64,000 nt of DNA from Brachycybe producta (lineage: Eukaryota > Arthropoda > Diplopoda > Playtdesmida > Andrognathidae). This document shows positions 34,382-46,680 of this stretch, one piece after another. A program made the translations under genes and the position numbers. The notes beneath the pieces were generated by a model, which had not been told where the DNA came from, did no database searches, and saw nothing but the letters and a program-made list of their open reading frames with translations. Every line of letters begins with the position of its first letter. The stretch's first letter is position 1. The stretch spans positions 7,402,228 through 7,466,227 of the forward strand of contig JAUPFP010000007.1 in the NCBI GenBank assembly GCA_036925085.1, in the 5' to 3' direction.

Positions 34382-35722
34382 TTATTATTCATATAATATT
34401 CCCAATAAAGTTTTGTTTAAATGAAAAGTTCAACATTAGTCTACGCATTCAAAGCTAAAGTATTTCCTTTGAGGCTCTTCTATGGTAACAACAAAAAATA
34501 CCGACACTAAAGATATTAATTAATAGGTTCAATTAGTGATACATTTGCCAAAGAAACCCACAAGGACTCAAACTACCAACTACAATTTCACATTTAGGAG
34601 AAAAAAAAATCCCAAAAAAAAGGTATCTATTCTGAAGAAAATTGCACAGATATTAGTACAATGTAAAATATACCTCAGGAGAATTTTAATTATCTAAGTT
34701 TCTAAAAAAATGTATGAAGAAATTTCAAACATTGTTAAAATAAGTTTCATATGAGTTAAGTAACGTTAACTCACTTAGGGAAGCTTAGGTTACTGATTGT
34801 ACGTGCTTTTTTTTTTTGAAAAAGTTGAAATATCAATAAAACTTTTCAGAATAACATTTTTTTTAAAAAAATAATAATAATAAAGGTCCCTAAGCTAAAT
34901 GGATATTTACTCACGTACAATTTAAATAGACCTCTATTTCTACTTCCCATGAGTACACACGAAATAGAGAAAGAAAATGAGACAAACATATGATAGCATA
35001 GCAATTATTTAACAAACCACGTCTCCCAAGAGAAACATTTCTTCCAACTTAATTGATATTTATTTCAGGTACATATGAAGCATTATAAAATCACCGAATA
35101 AAGTAATACTGTATAGGAACAACAACATTAGAAAATGAATTACGATTATATTAAATTTAACATCATGAAAAAAGCAGTAAAATTATTTTCCCATTTGTGC
35201 ATCACTGGGCGCCATTTCATTTGAAAAAAGAACAAAGCGACTTTTCGACTAATCTAAATCAAGTTTAACAAGATAACTTTTAAGATAATTAATTTTTAAT
35301 GTATACATTATTAAATTTAAATACAGCTAAAGTATTGTTAATTTGGTTATGATCGAAATGATAACCATGTTTGAATAAAAATAGGCGGTCAGTGGTCACA
35401 ACTGTGCTTCAAGAAAGAAACTGTGTTCTTCAACTGCCAACTTTTAACTGGAATAATATAATCCAACTTTCATATTTTATAAAATAAACACTGGGTCTAG
35501 AGATATTCTAGATATTTTTTGAAAATAAACATTTTAAGTGAGTACAAAGTCTACAAAAAGAATAAATAACTGAAAGAAAAATTTGCAATTGGAACTTTTT
35601 CAATGGTGAAAATCAAAATTTAATTATCTGTATCAATGCAGTCAAGCAAATTAATTCTAGTTGTTTTAAGTGACGTCATATGAAATATATACAAATTAAA
35701 AAGTGAGTTCACAACAAGCAGA
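34382..35722. other. AT-rich intergenic DNA, no gene seen
   Basis: AT-rich with several A runs; nothing recognised. Confidence 0.5.
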
Positions 35723-35912
35723 GGCAGACTAATCGTTTTTTTATATCGGTGATTTAAGCTTTTTGTAGGGGTCGGGGGGGGGGGGGGGGCGCAGCCTTCT
35801 GAATGTAAAAATGTGTGACCCACAGTTAATATCTAAAAGTGTGGGTCACTGTCTCTCCAAATAGCTATCTACAAGTGTGGGTCACCTACCGACCTACGAT
35901 TAGTCTGTCCCC
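35723..35912. repeat. Small inverted-repeat unit containing a G16 run
   Basis: AGGCAGACTAATCGT at the left and its inverted match GGACAGACTAATCGT at the right border a 190-bp stretch with G16 (35774-35789) and two direct AAGTGTGGGTCAC motifs (about 35834 and 35871). It may be a MITE relic; no target duplication was found. Confidence 0.45.
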
Positions 35913-36617
35913 AACAAGAAGATGCAAAAAACCATTGGATTTTTATTTATTTTGTATTTTGGGTTTCATTTTTGCTTTGTCAGTTTAGATTGGTGTATGA
36001 TTTCTCGCTGTCGCAATTTTTTTTCTCTCGCTAAAATAAAACTCAAAAATGTGTTACTGAGCTGAAAGCTATTTTTCATGATGTGCCATATTTCATTCTG
36101 CAACTTCAGATGTCCATTTGTGATGTGGATATGCAAAAAAAATATATATTTTTAACAAGATGGTAGACAGAAGCCCAATAAAACTGAAAATAACTAAAAA
36201 AATATATTTCAGAAATGTAACGACGTTTGTGAATTTTGAATAAAAAATACGAAAGAACAAGAATTTTCTGACTTTCCTATTTTTTTGTCTGGAATGAATT
36301 ACCATTTGTCTTCTGTCTTTTTCAGACATCTTTAATTTATTTGTCGTGACATTCTTTATAATTTAGAAAGAGATGATGGTAAATGTATTCAACATAAGAA
36401 TGCACAGAAACTTGTAAAGTGAGTAAGTGGACTGCGGTCAGAAAAGTTCAACACATATAAAATTGTTTTTCTTAACTTCTTTTTCAAAGGGGCAAAGTGA
36501 CATTAACGTATTTAAGTAAACTACTCTTATGTACTTCTACATAGCGTGTCCAAATAGCGTGTCAAACATAATGCCAATAAAATAAGACACTTCTTAAATG
36601 TATCAATAGCAAGAAAA

Positions 36618-36670
36618 AAAAAATCTACTTTATTGTCAAATGGTACGTTTGACAATAAAGCAGATTTTTT
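36618..36670. repeat. 23-bp hairpin with a 7-base loop
   Basis: Arms 36618-36640 and 36648-36670 (ATCTACTTTATTGTCAAA against TTTGACAATAAAGCAGAT) pair with one G-T or A-C type mismatch around the loop TGGTACG. It is a nearly exact inverted duplication and so probably recent. Confidence 0.85.
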
Positions 36671-36771
36671 ATATAAAAATTCTCAAAAACATCCACCTTA
36701 AAGTAGACAGACTTCGCACACTAGAAATAAAGCTAATGATGACGAGAAAAGTTAGTTAACCACCTAGCTTA

Positions 36772-37029
36772 TTTGAACACTTGACTTGAGTAGATCACTG
36801 GCTTTAGTGAACCACTGAGCTTAGTTGATTGTGGTGGTATCTGGGCTGCTCAGTTTAGTCAACCAGAGAGCTTAATTGAGCACTGAGCTAAGTGGAATAC
36901 TGGGCTTAATCTACAGCTGGGCTAAATGGAACAGAGAGCATAGTCGACCATTGGGTTAAGTACACCACTGGACAATGTGGATCACACGACTAAGTAGAAT
37001 ATGGGGCTTAGTTGACCACTAGGCCTTAA
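36772..37029. repeat. Degenerate 17-bp minisatellite
   Basis: Around fourteen diverged units close to CACTGGGCTTAGTTGAC follow each other; unit length drifts by a few bases. No frame is maintained through it. Confidence 0.75.
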
Positions 37030-38516
37030 GAGTCAGAACCAAAAAATCATGTCCCTGAAAAGAAAAAACAGTTGAATTGCAAATTTCATCTATTTACATC
37101 TAGTTATTAATACTTAATAAAATAAATTAGTAAATAAGGCATAATCTGAATTTTTTAATTTAGACAAGTTCAAATTAACAGATACAAAAATAATCATTGC
37201 AAAAAAAAAAACTAAAAATTATGATAGTGACCACCCTCAAAATAGTTCATAAGCCCCTTCATAGTCAGCTGCTGGTAGAAAATTACTGCACGTATAAAAA
37301 ACTAAAAATACGGTAAATCATATACCATTGAAAATATGTTATCCGAGCATCTTTAATGTATAAATCTCTAAAAAAAATTTATTTTCCTTATCTAAACGTA
37401 AATAAGACTTTTGATCATAATTCTTGTCTTGATATCACAGACATCCTAATAAATATGCAAAAAAAGTCAGTAAATTTTGCAACCAAATCTAACGCCTAAA
37501 ACCAACAAATTTTATTTCAAATCAGCAAAACAGCTTTGCATACGGATACCACTTGATTCAGTCATTACATTTTTATACCAAACTTTTTTGAGAACATAAT
37601 AAACATAAAAAATTATAAGAAACTAGAAGAGCCAATGAGGAAAATGAATGAATTTTTAAAATAAACCTTTTAAAGCAATGTTTTGAAACTACTGTAAAAG
37701 ACCATCGAAATCTATTTTTGAAGTTATCTTAAAAAAACTGTTCGTATCATTATGTATTATTCTAGTTTCTAACTAAGTTCAAAAAATCATGAATGTATTT
37801 TTTTAAGTTGCTCTTAAAACTGTTTTGAAGGATAATTCTTAATTACCATCAAATTCTGCAGAAAGTGCGAGTTACCCTTACGTGTGGCAATCACACAATA
37901 CTCCAAACGTTGCAGTGATTGCCACCCTACATCCAAATGTAGACAATTACACTAAACATACACAATTAAAACTAATATATTTAATATATTTAAAACAAAC
38001 AAACAAACAAACAAACAAACAAACAAACAAACAAACAAACAAACAATAACGTCACAACATATTTTCACTTTTCCTCATACAAATAGCAATCACAATCTAA
38101 TTGTAATTTAAATATTGTATAATTTAAATCATGGTTAAAACACTTCAATGTGAAGGAGAAAAACGATTAGAAGAAACGTCCATTGAGCTATTGAGCTAAT
38201 AATGGACAATGAAGGTTCTTCTAATGACTGAGTAAATGCAAATACTGAGAATTTTGTCTTTATAGAGTTACCTTAAAATAAAATAATTTTCAATCTACTA
38301 AAGACTTGAAAGTGTTTATAAGTTGATAGTAGAAAATAAATTCATTTTTGTTGACTAAGATGTACTCTTACGAACAATCAGAATCGTCTACTCCTCAAAA
38401 CAATTATCTTTATAATAACTACTTATAATTAATTTTGTCGTTTATACTGTATGTGGACAAAATTTATTATAGCCTTCATTTTTCACCAATCTTTTATACA
38501 AAAACCACTTTAGACT
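37030..38516. other. AT-rich intergenic DNA with an (AAAC)n array
   Basis: (AAAC)n at 37992-38045. A TTCTAGTTTCTAA motif (about 37762) and AGAAACTAGAAGAGCC (about 37618) resemble family X cores in both orientations. Confidence 0.45.
37992..38045. repeat. (AAAC)n microsatellite
   Basis: About thirteen uninterrupted AAAC units; a shorter array lies at 19793-19819. Confidence 0.95.
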
Positions 38517-38519
38517 TTA

Positions 38520-38927
38520 GGTTCGCTTCACACAAGACACTTTGTCACCACGTTGTGTCATCACACAGTGGTAGACACAGTATGCTTCACACAAACAGCG
38601 CCGCTCCGTGGGTATAATTCGCCCGTGTGCAAACACTCATAAAAGAGCCCTCTATAAGAAAAAAGGGGACTTCTGGGGTCAGTTGCGCTCTCCTGAGATA
38701 CTTTTAAAGCTTTTAGAGCATTTAAATATTTTTCGACTTTTGGCCGTTTTTGTAGCACTCATTGCCATTGGCTAAGCACTTTTTTGTAGGGCAGACATTT
38801 TTTGGTTGGAATTTTTTTTTAACTTAACGCCAAATGACACCCCCTTTTATCAGGCGAGGTTGTCAATGGTTTGCTGAAAACGAACGCTTTTGTGTGGCGA
38901 CAAAAAGTGTCCCATGTGAAGTGGGCC
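38520..38927. mobile_element. PIF/Harbinger-like MITE, 408 bp
   Basis: Terminal inverted repeats of about 33 bp: GGTTCGCTTCACACAAGACA on the left, and GGCCCACTTCACATGGGACA inverted from the right, both continuing into CTTT..TGTC.CCAC. TTA duplications are immediately outside (38517-38519, 38928-38930). The interior has no transposase and is GC-richer than the flanks. Confidence 0.85.
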
Positions 38928-38930
38928 TTA

Positions 38931-41095
38931 TACAACCGAAAATGCCGACCATTAAATCAACGACAAGACGGCTTTGCAATTTTTATTTTTACTATAAATA
39001 TTGTAAAATAAAAGTTGTTGCAAAAATATTTAGGGTGATCCAAAACCTCTAGTATAGCGCGGTTGTTGTGCAATATGTCACTAAACATTTATTTGGATAA
39101 TTATAGCTAAAATAATATTGTGTCACATCCTGTATATGAAGATCTAGCTCTAGCTCCTTAATCTCTGAAAATGACACTATTAAAGTGTTAAATTTATTAA
39201 TCTTTGATGCAAATATTAATATAGGCCTATAAATGAAGAAGTGCAATTAGCAAGAAGTAGCAGAAGAAGAAGAAGAAAAGAGAAAAAAAGAGAAAAATGA
39301 AGATGGAATTTGCACACAGACATACTCAACCAAGAAAACAAAGCTTTTTGAGAGTTTTGAAGAGTAAAAACCTCTATAATACAGTGATTATGCATTAATG
39401 ATGATGCACTCTCTAAAGAAACAAAAAAAAATTATGAATAATATAATGCAAATAAGCACGTCTGGCATTATCCATTTAGATAATTGGATCTTTATAGATT
39501 ATTATAACTCGACTTCTTTTATACATGTATATGTTACTTTATAGAAAGATCACCTAATAATAAATAGGCGCATTACTGCAATTTATTTACGAAAAACAAA
39601 ATTTTCATCAGAAAATTTAACAAGTGGTTGAAACAAAAACCGACTTCTAAAAATACAGTAAGACAAATAAGAAAAAAAAAAAAAATTCAGACATAGAAAC
39701 GATTGAAAAACCATTGGCAACAACCAACCAGATGGAGTTAATAATATGTAATAGTTTCCTGGGTGATGACGATGAAAATCCAAAAGTTTACATAAAATGC
39801 ACAAAACGCATAATGACACTTCCAATTTTTATGGGTACACGACGATGCCATAATTTAAATGCCATAATAATCTGTTTAACCAAAAACAAAAACATATAAA
39901 GCAAATAAAACTGCATAATTTATAAAAACTTGCATTAAGTTGAATAAAATATTTTTCTTTTAAACTTTAAGATTTTTAGCTTGAATTAATAAAATTAAAC
40001 AAATGTTTTAAAAAAAATGACAAAAGCTAAAAAGATTAATTTTTTTTAAAGATGACTTAAATGAACTTAATTTTAAGGCATCTTTCAAAATTTCTTCAAT
40101 CTTTTTGGCTTTTGCCATTTTTAAAATTAGGCCTTTTAAAAAAGAACATTTGTTTAATTTCTTTTAAACAACTTTTTGTAGAAAAAAATATTCTACTAAA
40201 TATTCTTAAACCAAATCGTTTTTATTTTATATTTTCACAAATCACAAAAAGTTTTAAAAAAGAGCTAAAATTTAACAATTTAAATAAAGTGAGAAAACGT
40301 CTACTGTTTTAAACTTCTTTTTTTCAAAAAAAAAACGACCAAAAATTGTAAATTGCATAAATTTTCTAAACTATTGACTAACTATTCAAATTTTTGTGAC
40401 TTAAAATCGCTTCAGCCTAATTAATTGTCCTTTTGTTATAAATTACATACTTTTATTTGCATAAAACAAACATTTTATTCTATTATGCAATTTTTATGTT
40501 TAATTGCTTAAAACGCATCATTTCTAAAAATAATTTGTATAATTTATTTTTAAATTTTTATTTGCATAAAAGTTTTGACCCGAATGACATTAAATTTTTA
40601 ATGTAATGTCATAATGTCAGGCAAACTCAACAAAAGTTGTGATTGTTTAGAATGTAGAAGATGATAACACATTAAGAAAGTTTTATGCCTAACAACTTAA
40701 TACCCATATATCGTTTCTTTATCACATTTTAAAGCCGAACTTTTATCAATGAAGTCATTAATATTCATCAGAAGAAGCAGCAACAGCACGAAAAGAAGAA
40801 GAAGAAGAAGAAGACAACGACAATAGGGAAATCGGTTGAATCTCCTCCCTTTTTATTATTCACGACAGAGTTCAGTTAATATTGAAAAAGACAAAAAAAA
40901 AAGCGTGGGAGGAAAACTGAAAACAGAAAAGGTTGTCTGAATAATAATGCTTTTTTTTTGTTGTCATCCTCCTTTTCTTCCTCGTCGTTGGTCCGTCGCT
41001 ATTGTTCCTTTTTTCATCGTTTGTTGTTAACAATATCATTGTGCTTAAAAAGCCCACAGTTAAACTACCATTGAAGTATTATGAAATATATAAGA

Positions 41096-41164
<69 letters not shown>

Positions 41165-41867
41165 ACAAGTGGAACAGGAAATAAAGAGCTACAGATTTAG
41201 CACAGTGTATTTCATGAAGAACATAGAACAGACAAGACACCATATATACATACACACAACACACAGAAACACACATGCTCAAAATGAACAAAACATTGAA
41301 AAGACGTATTAGCAGTGAAGCATATGAATGTAGGCAGAAATGTAAATAGACAAGGAGAATTTTGGAAAAAAAAATATTCAGAAACTTAAGTTTTTTTTAT
41401 TTCCTTTTGTGTTCTCTATAATATCTTATCGTGAATAGGCACAATAATAAAGAACCCTCTACCGCCAAATGTTTAGTGTGTTGGTTTTTTTTTTGCTTTT
41501 GTAAAGTATACGCGAGAGATATGTCAATATTTCTTGCCTTTTAATTGCATTTGGCAGCCATTTTAAAAATTACTCCCATATTAATAAATCGTACTTTAAC
41601 TTTACTTAGCGTCCATTGCTATTAAAAATAATTCAGACTTCATATTAACAATGATCCCTGAAGTGTTTGATTTTCACTAGATGCCCACTCACTATATATA
41701 TATGCAAAGTACATTTTCAACTAAGTAACCATTTATACTCAATGCACCCTAATCCTCTGTCTACACCTGAATAGTTGAACACAAGATTTCAGAGATGAAG
41801 GAACATTATGTCAAAATCAATTCATTCAGTTACTATATCTATATAATAGTTAATACATGTATTCCAA
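38931..41867. other. AT-rich intergenic DNA with a long (TA)n array
   Basis: (TA)n at 41105-41161 and an (AGA)n patch at 40793-40815. No protein-like frame was found. Confidence 0.5.
41105..41161. repeat. (TA)n microsatellite
   Basis: About 28 uninterrupted TA units, the longest dinucleotide array in the window; likely to extrude a cruciform. Confidence 0.95.
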
Positions 41868-41979
41868 TTTATTAATCTTGTATTAAAATATATTAAACTT
41901 GTATTCAAATATATTAAACTTGTATTTAAATATATTAAACTTGTATTTAAATATATTAAACTTGTATTTAAATATATTA
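41868..41979. repeat. 21-bp minisatellite, about five units
   Basis: Units of ATATTAAACTTGTATTTAAA plus T; the rightmost three are nearly identical and the left ones diverge. The array stops exactly where the next element begins. Confidence 0.9.
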
Positions 41980-42572
41980 GATGCTTTGCGACTTTTCGTC
42001 CAAAAAATACACGAAATAAAATGAATATTTCGTAATTAAATTTCGTTAATGGTTTGGGTTCTGCCAAAACGAAAAAAATTAAAATAAAACACAAAAAATC
42101 ACATTTTTGGCTACAATTAAAACCTGAAACAAAAAGTACCTATGTGCATTACTAAAACCAGAAATCACGATGGCGGCAACAAGGGATGGAAATGGCAATA
42201 ACAGCAAATAAATAAAAGTCACAATAAACAATTAAATAAGTCATACCTACCCTTAACCTAACATCTGCAGCTTTTTGTTGAGCAAATTCAATACTTTCCT
42301 TGTGATTACATGTACTAATTTCTTCAAAGTATTCTATTGTTCGTTTGAAGTGGGAAAAAAATGGCTGCTTTTTTACTCAAAATGTCAACAAACGCGCATG
42401 CGCGGCTTTTTCGTAGTAACGAAATATAAAAAATCTTTCGTCAAGAAAAAAAGAAAAAATATCGTAACGACACTTTTAAATTAGACTGAAAATACGAAAT
42501 AATTTTAAATATATCATATTTTTAATGTATTTCGTATTTTCTAACATTTCCTTTTGCAGTGCGCAATGCATC
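41980..42572. mobile_element. 593-bp TIR element with a 5-bp target duplication
   Basis: The ends are GATGCTTTGCG (left) and GATGCATTGCG (right, inverted). TATTA lies on both sides (41975-41979 and 42573-42577). Subterminal parts on both sides carry repeated ACGAAATA / TATTTCGTA motifs. It interrupts the end of the 21-bp satellite. There is no coding capacity and the superfamily is uncertain. Confidence 0.65.
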
Positions 42573-42660
42573 TATTAAGCTTGTCTTTAATGTGTTAGTG
42601 TAACAAAATATTGATTTAGTATTTCAAATTCTTCATATAATAAGTAATACCTTGTACACA

Positions 42661-43034
42661 CATGAGTTAAATGAATTGACATTAAATGTGTTTAGGCAAA
42701 TTATACGGAATCCAGTTAAGGACATGAACACCAAACAAAAATTGACTTTATTATTAATATTTAAAATTGAAAAATATTAAATCCATAGTTTATATATTAT
42801 AATTAAGTATTAACTCAATATTTCCAGATTATTAACTGAATAAACTGAATTCAACATATTGTTTGCCCTTCACAGGGCTCTGTAGAACACATTTATTATT
42901 TAAATGCATTTAAATTATCAGGTGTGTACTAGATATAAAAAAGTCAAATTTATTTGGTTCATGAACTTCATGTCCTTAACTGGACTCCGTATAATTCAAC
43001 TAAACACATTTAAGTTGAATGCATTTAGCTCAAG
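42661..43034. mobile_element. Foldback MITE with about 68-bp inverted ends
   Basis: The left arm 42661-42728 and right arm 42967-43034 are inverted copies sharing TTAAATGTGTTTAG, AATTATACGGA and TCCAGTTAAGGACATGAA. Parts of the family (GCGTAACAAAATATT, TAAATGCATTTAACTCAAG) recur at 46285-46550. There is no open frame. Confidence 0.75.
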
Positions 43035-45021
43035 CATAGACGAAGTAGATGCTAAGTCCTCACCAACGCCTCATTTGATGTTTTCATTATTAAAATGTTC
43101 TTTAGTAACTTCCATATTACAGCTTTTTTCAAACTGTGAACAAAAAAAAAATCTAAGTGTACTAAAGTATCTTTCTTTCTGACAGTAAATCTTGTTTTGT
43201 TTTATTAACATTGTGATGCAAGATTATCTAGTTTCTAACAGACTTTTAATTGCTTATTGAAATTGCATAGATAAAGTTAAGACAAAAGAGTAATTTCTTT
43301 GATTAGACAAATTGCTGGCAACATGCCCTGATCGTATTACATGTGCCTATTTGCTGCTATTATGGACTTATCGAAATTTCGTACGGAATGATCGATTCCG
43401 ACGTCTGACGTTTCGTACGAAATGATCAACTAAAATTACAAAATTATTAAATTATTTTGTGGATAATTTTGTATGAAACAGAAGTCCTTACATAGAAGTT
43501 TTCCATTTGAGTAAGAATAATAAGTACAGAAAACAATAAAGGTGAAGACATTTACGTTTAGCAGGGTTTATTAGCTGATCTTGGCCGGCTTTTAGTGGTG
43601 GGACAGGCCTGTAAACACATTAGTACATACTTTGTAATTCGTATTACTTCCCGACATGGTCTAATGATTGACTTATTAAAATGCACTACAAAATTAAATA
43701 AGAGTTCTACGATTGTAAGAGTGCCTAGGTGATGGGGCTTCTCTTACCGATGAGTCAAGACGAATTGCGGCAAAGTCATGTTTTGGTATCTGCTGTATTA
43801 AATGAACCGTGTTGTAAATCTAGGCAAATAGATGATGATATGTATTATTACTGATTGTATTTTATTTTATTTTTCATTTTTATATTATTATTAATTAGAA
43901 AAAAATACCACACAATTCGCACGCCGTTTAAGAAGAACCTTTTTGTTTTTGAAGGTTGCTTCACTAAATCAAAAGTATTTAATCGCGACGAAACAGTATT
44001 ACTTAATTTAAATATATAAATTTGATTAAATTTAATATCTTACAAAATTTTGCTAAGTCCCTAATGTATTACAATGCACACATTTTTCTAAGCAATACAT
44101 TAAAAAATATTGCAACCTTATTAACTACGGGTACCTTACACACACATCCACTGATAAAACACACGCATAAAACGTTATTCAGCCTGTACTTTCTTACTTT
44201 TTGTTCAGGAAAATGGCAAGAAAATAATAGAAGAAAAAAAAATCGTTGAAAACCTTGCAAAAAAAAAACACATAAAACAATAGACGCGTTAACAAATAAA
44301 AGGTGGGTTAGCTAAAAACTCATTCGCAGTCTCTCTCTCTCACTTTTCTTCTGTGTTTTATTGTAGACATCTAATGAGTTAAAAACAAAGATGTTGACAT
44401 GACGTGGCAACTTTTTTAATTAAATTTCTCGATATTATATGAACATTTTTCGTATGCCATGAAGAAAAAAGAAAAACCAAAAGCTTTAAAGAGTTTAGAA
44501 GCAGCATAAAAACAGCACCAAAATAAAAAAAGAAGGTTGATTGAAGTGGGGCTGAGCAAAAAGAAGCTTCTTACAATTTACAAACAATGTCGTGGGGTGG
44601 TGTTAGTTGTGGGGTCTAGATCGAGTCTAGAGTCTAGACCTCAAAAACTTGATGGTATTTTATTTCATCTTTGAATAATGGGCAAAGTGCATTTTTTTTT
44701 GCTTCTCTCTTTTTCTCTAAATACAATATGATATAAGGCACAGTAGGCGTTAATAACCTAATGAGACTTTTTTCATTGAATTTTTTATAATATATGAATA
44801 TTATTCAAGGATTTTTGTTTCAAAAAGAATTTTAATGGCATCTAATACAAAAAAAACCCACATATATAATGTATGGATGGGAAGCTTAAACTTTCAAATC
44901 AGAAATGGCATTTAGATTTTAAAGTTTCTTCAAAGATTCCAAATCACATTAAACAGAAAACACAACTAAACCAAGGCAAACCATCTTGAATACAAAATCT
45001 TTTCAGCTAGTTTTAACGCTT
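43035..45021. other. AT-rich intergenic DNA, no gene seen
   Basis: Minor palindromes (for example GGGGTCTAGA / TCTAGACCTC near 44609-44641) and a short CT-rich run at 44330; no gene or element ends. Confidence 0.45.
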
Positions 45022-45413
45022 CTCGAACTCTGGTTATTCTGTATTTTACGCAACATTAATAGAAACGTAGTGTGTTTTAGAAACTACAAGGGTAGGCTGA
45101 ATCACTCAAGGGTAATTTCATGTTGATTTCCTTTAAATTAAATAAGCTTTTTATGGTAGTTTGAAAATGATCCAATTTTGGGCTGACTATGCTGTTGACA
45201 ACAACGTCATAAAGAACTTGTCACATTGTTACTGGGTGCTGTAAAACCACCATGCCACACAATCAGGACCTAAAATAGTTGTAAAACATAAAAAAACGCT
45301 AGAAGTTTGTCCCCTGTTGCACTGTGTGCCCCAGGATGTCCTCCAACCCAGTAAGGAAACAAAACCCCTACTTCTTAGTCGTGCTGTAATGAAATTCAGA
45401 ATAACCAGACTTC
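45022..45413 (+). mobile_element. Family X dispersed repeat, full-length copy
   Basis: It starts CTCGAACTCTGGTTATTCTG and ends TTCAGAATAACCAGACTTCC, its inverted partner. The core GTGTTTTAGAAACTACAAGG, GGCTGAATCACTCAAGG and TTTCATGTTGATTTCCTTT is in the standard order, followed by TGAAAATGATCCAA. The length is 392 bp, with no open frame. Confidence 0.75.
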
Positions 45414-45836
45414 CAAATAAAACAACTTAATGATTTTCATGCAATTATTGTTTTTATTTTTTTATTTTATATTTCAGATAAAATTTAGATGTATTTTGTG
45501 CCACTCTGACTACTCATCAATACATGTAGTCCATGCTAATAAATGTTTTATAGAAACAAGACAAAAAGGTATTTGAATGAGAGCTTTAGACATTGTATGT
45601 TTTTAACTTAGTAAATGTCCTTTCTGTATTTGGTAATTGCATTGTTTGCCATTAGGTCTTTCTGAGGACACTTTTGAGACATAGATGTCTAGTCTTTCTC
45701 TTTATTTCCAACTTTGTGCAAACTCAAAAAGTTAGTAAACATTAACCAAAAAAAAGAGTTAAGCATGAATTACGAATGTGTTTGTCCCGTGGAGAATTAA
45801 ATAAGCTAAGTAACCACTGAATTAAATAAAGAGAAA

Positions 45837-45854
45837 GGGGGAGGGGGGGGGGGG
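45837..45854. repeat. G-rich run (G4-A-G12 type)
   Basis: A G-run in strongly AT-rich DNA, one of several in the window. Confidence 0.85.
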
Positions 45855-46153
45855 TCCTATTATCTTATAGACTAAAACAAACTGTATACAGTACTGTATA
45901 TGGTTATTTTGTTGGACAATGGTGACTGATCAAACATAAAACCCATGTTAACGTGTTTACATGTGTACAAATTACTTTAAAATTAGACACCAAAAAGTCG
46001 TTTTCCTACAATTTATTACAAAATAGTTGCAGCACCAGTACATTGGTACTTTTAACAAAACACTAAAAAGGAAGGGAGAAAAAAAAAAACATTCGTGTTT
46101 ATTTTTTCATATAATGTAATAGTACCTTAAGATGGCTTATAAACACCTCATTG

Positions 46154-46680
46154 TCGAACTCTTGTTATTCTGTCTTTCAGGAGCAAAATTAAGAGAAACT
46201 ACAAATGATTTTAGAACTGGAAGGGTAGCTCAATCCCGTAATAATTTATCTGGACCTAAAAAGTTAAATGTATTTAAATATTAAATATGTTCTACAGAGT
46301 ACTGTTAACGGCAAACAAACAATATGTCGAATTCAATTTATTTAAAACATTAACTTGATGTTTAAATATTTTAAATTTCTATTTCAGTATAATGGGTTAG
46401 CGTAACAAAATATTTAGTACAATATTTTAATTTGTGCAGAAATTAAGTAATAACGTCAGTTTTAACTTGTTACTGTCATTAGCTGGGTTATGTATAATTA
46501 AACTAAACAGTTAACTTAAATGCATTTAACTCAAGTGTAGACAGGGTATAAAGGTATTTTTATGTTGACGTCTTTTTAAAATAAACGCTTTATGGACAGA
46601 GATCTAAAAAAATATTGTTTGCTAAGCATCATCATCTTAAAGTTGGGTCATTCTCAAATTCACATAAAATTGGATTTAGA
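46154..46680 (+). mobile_element. Family X copy mixed with a fragment of the 42.7-kb foldback family
   Basis: 46154-46260 has TCGAACTCTTGTTATTCTGT, CTTTCAGGAGCAAAATTAAG and GGAAGGGTAGCTCAATC. From about 46285 to 46540 the sequence resembles the 42.6-43.0 kb foldback. At 46540 family X seems to resume with GGTATTTTTATGTTGACGTC and TTGGGTCATTCTCAAA. This fits insertion of the foldback fragment into a family X copy. Confidence 0.5.
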
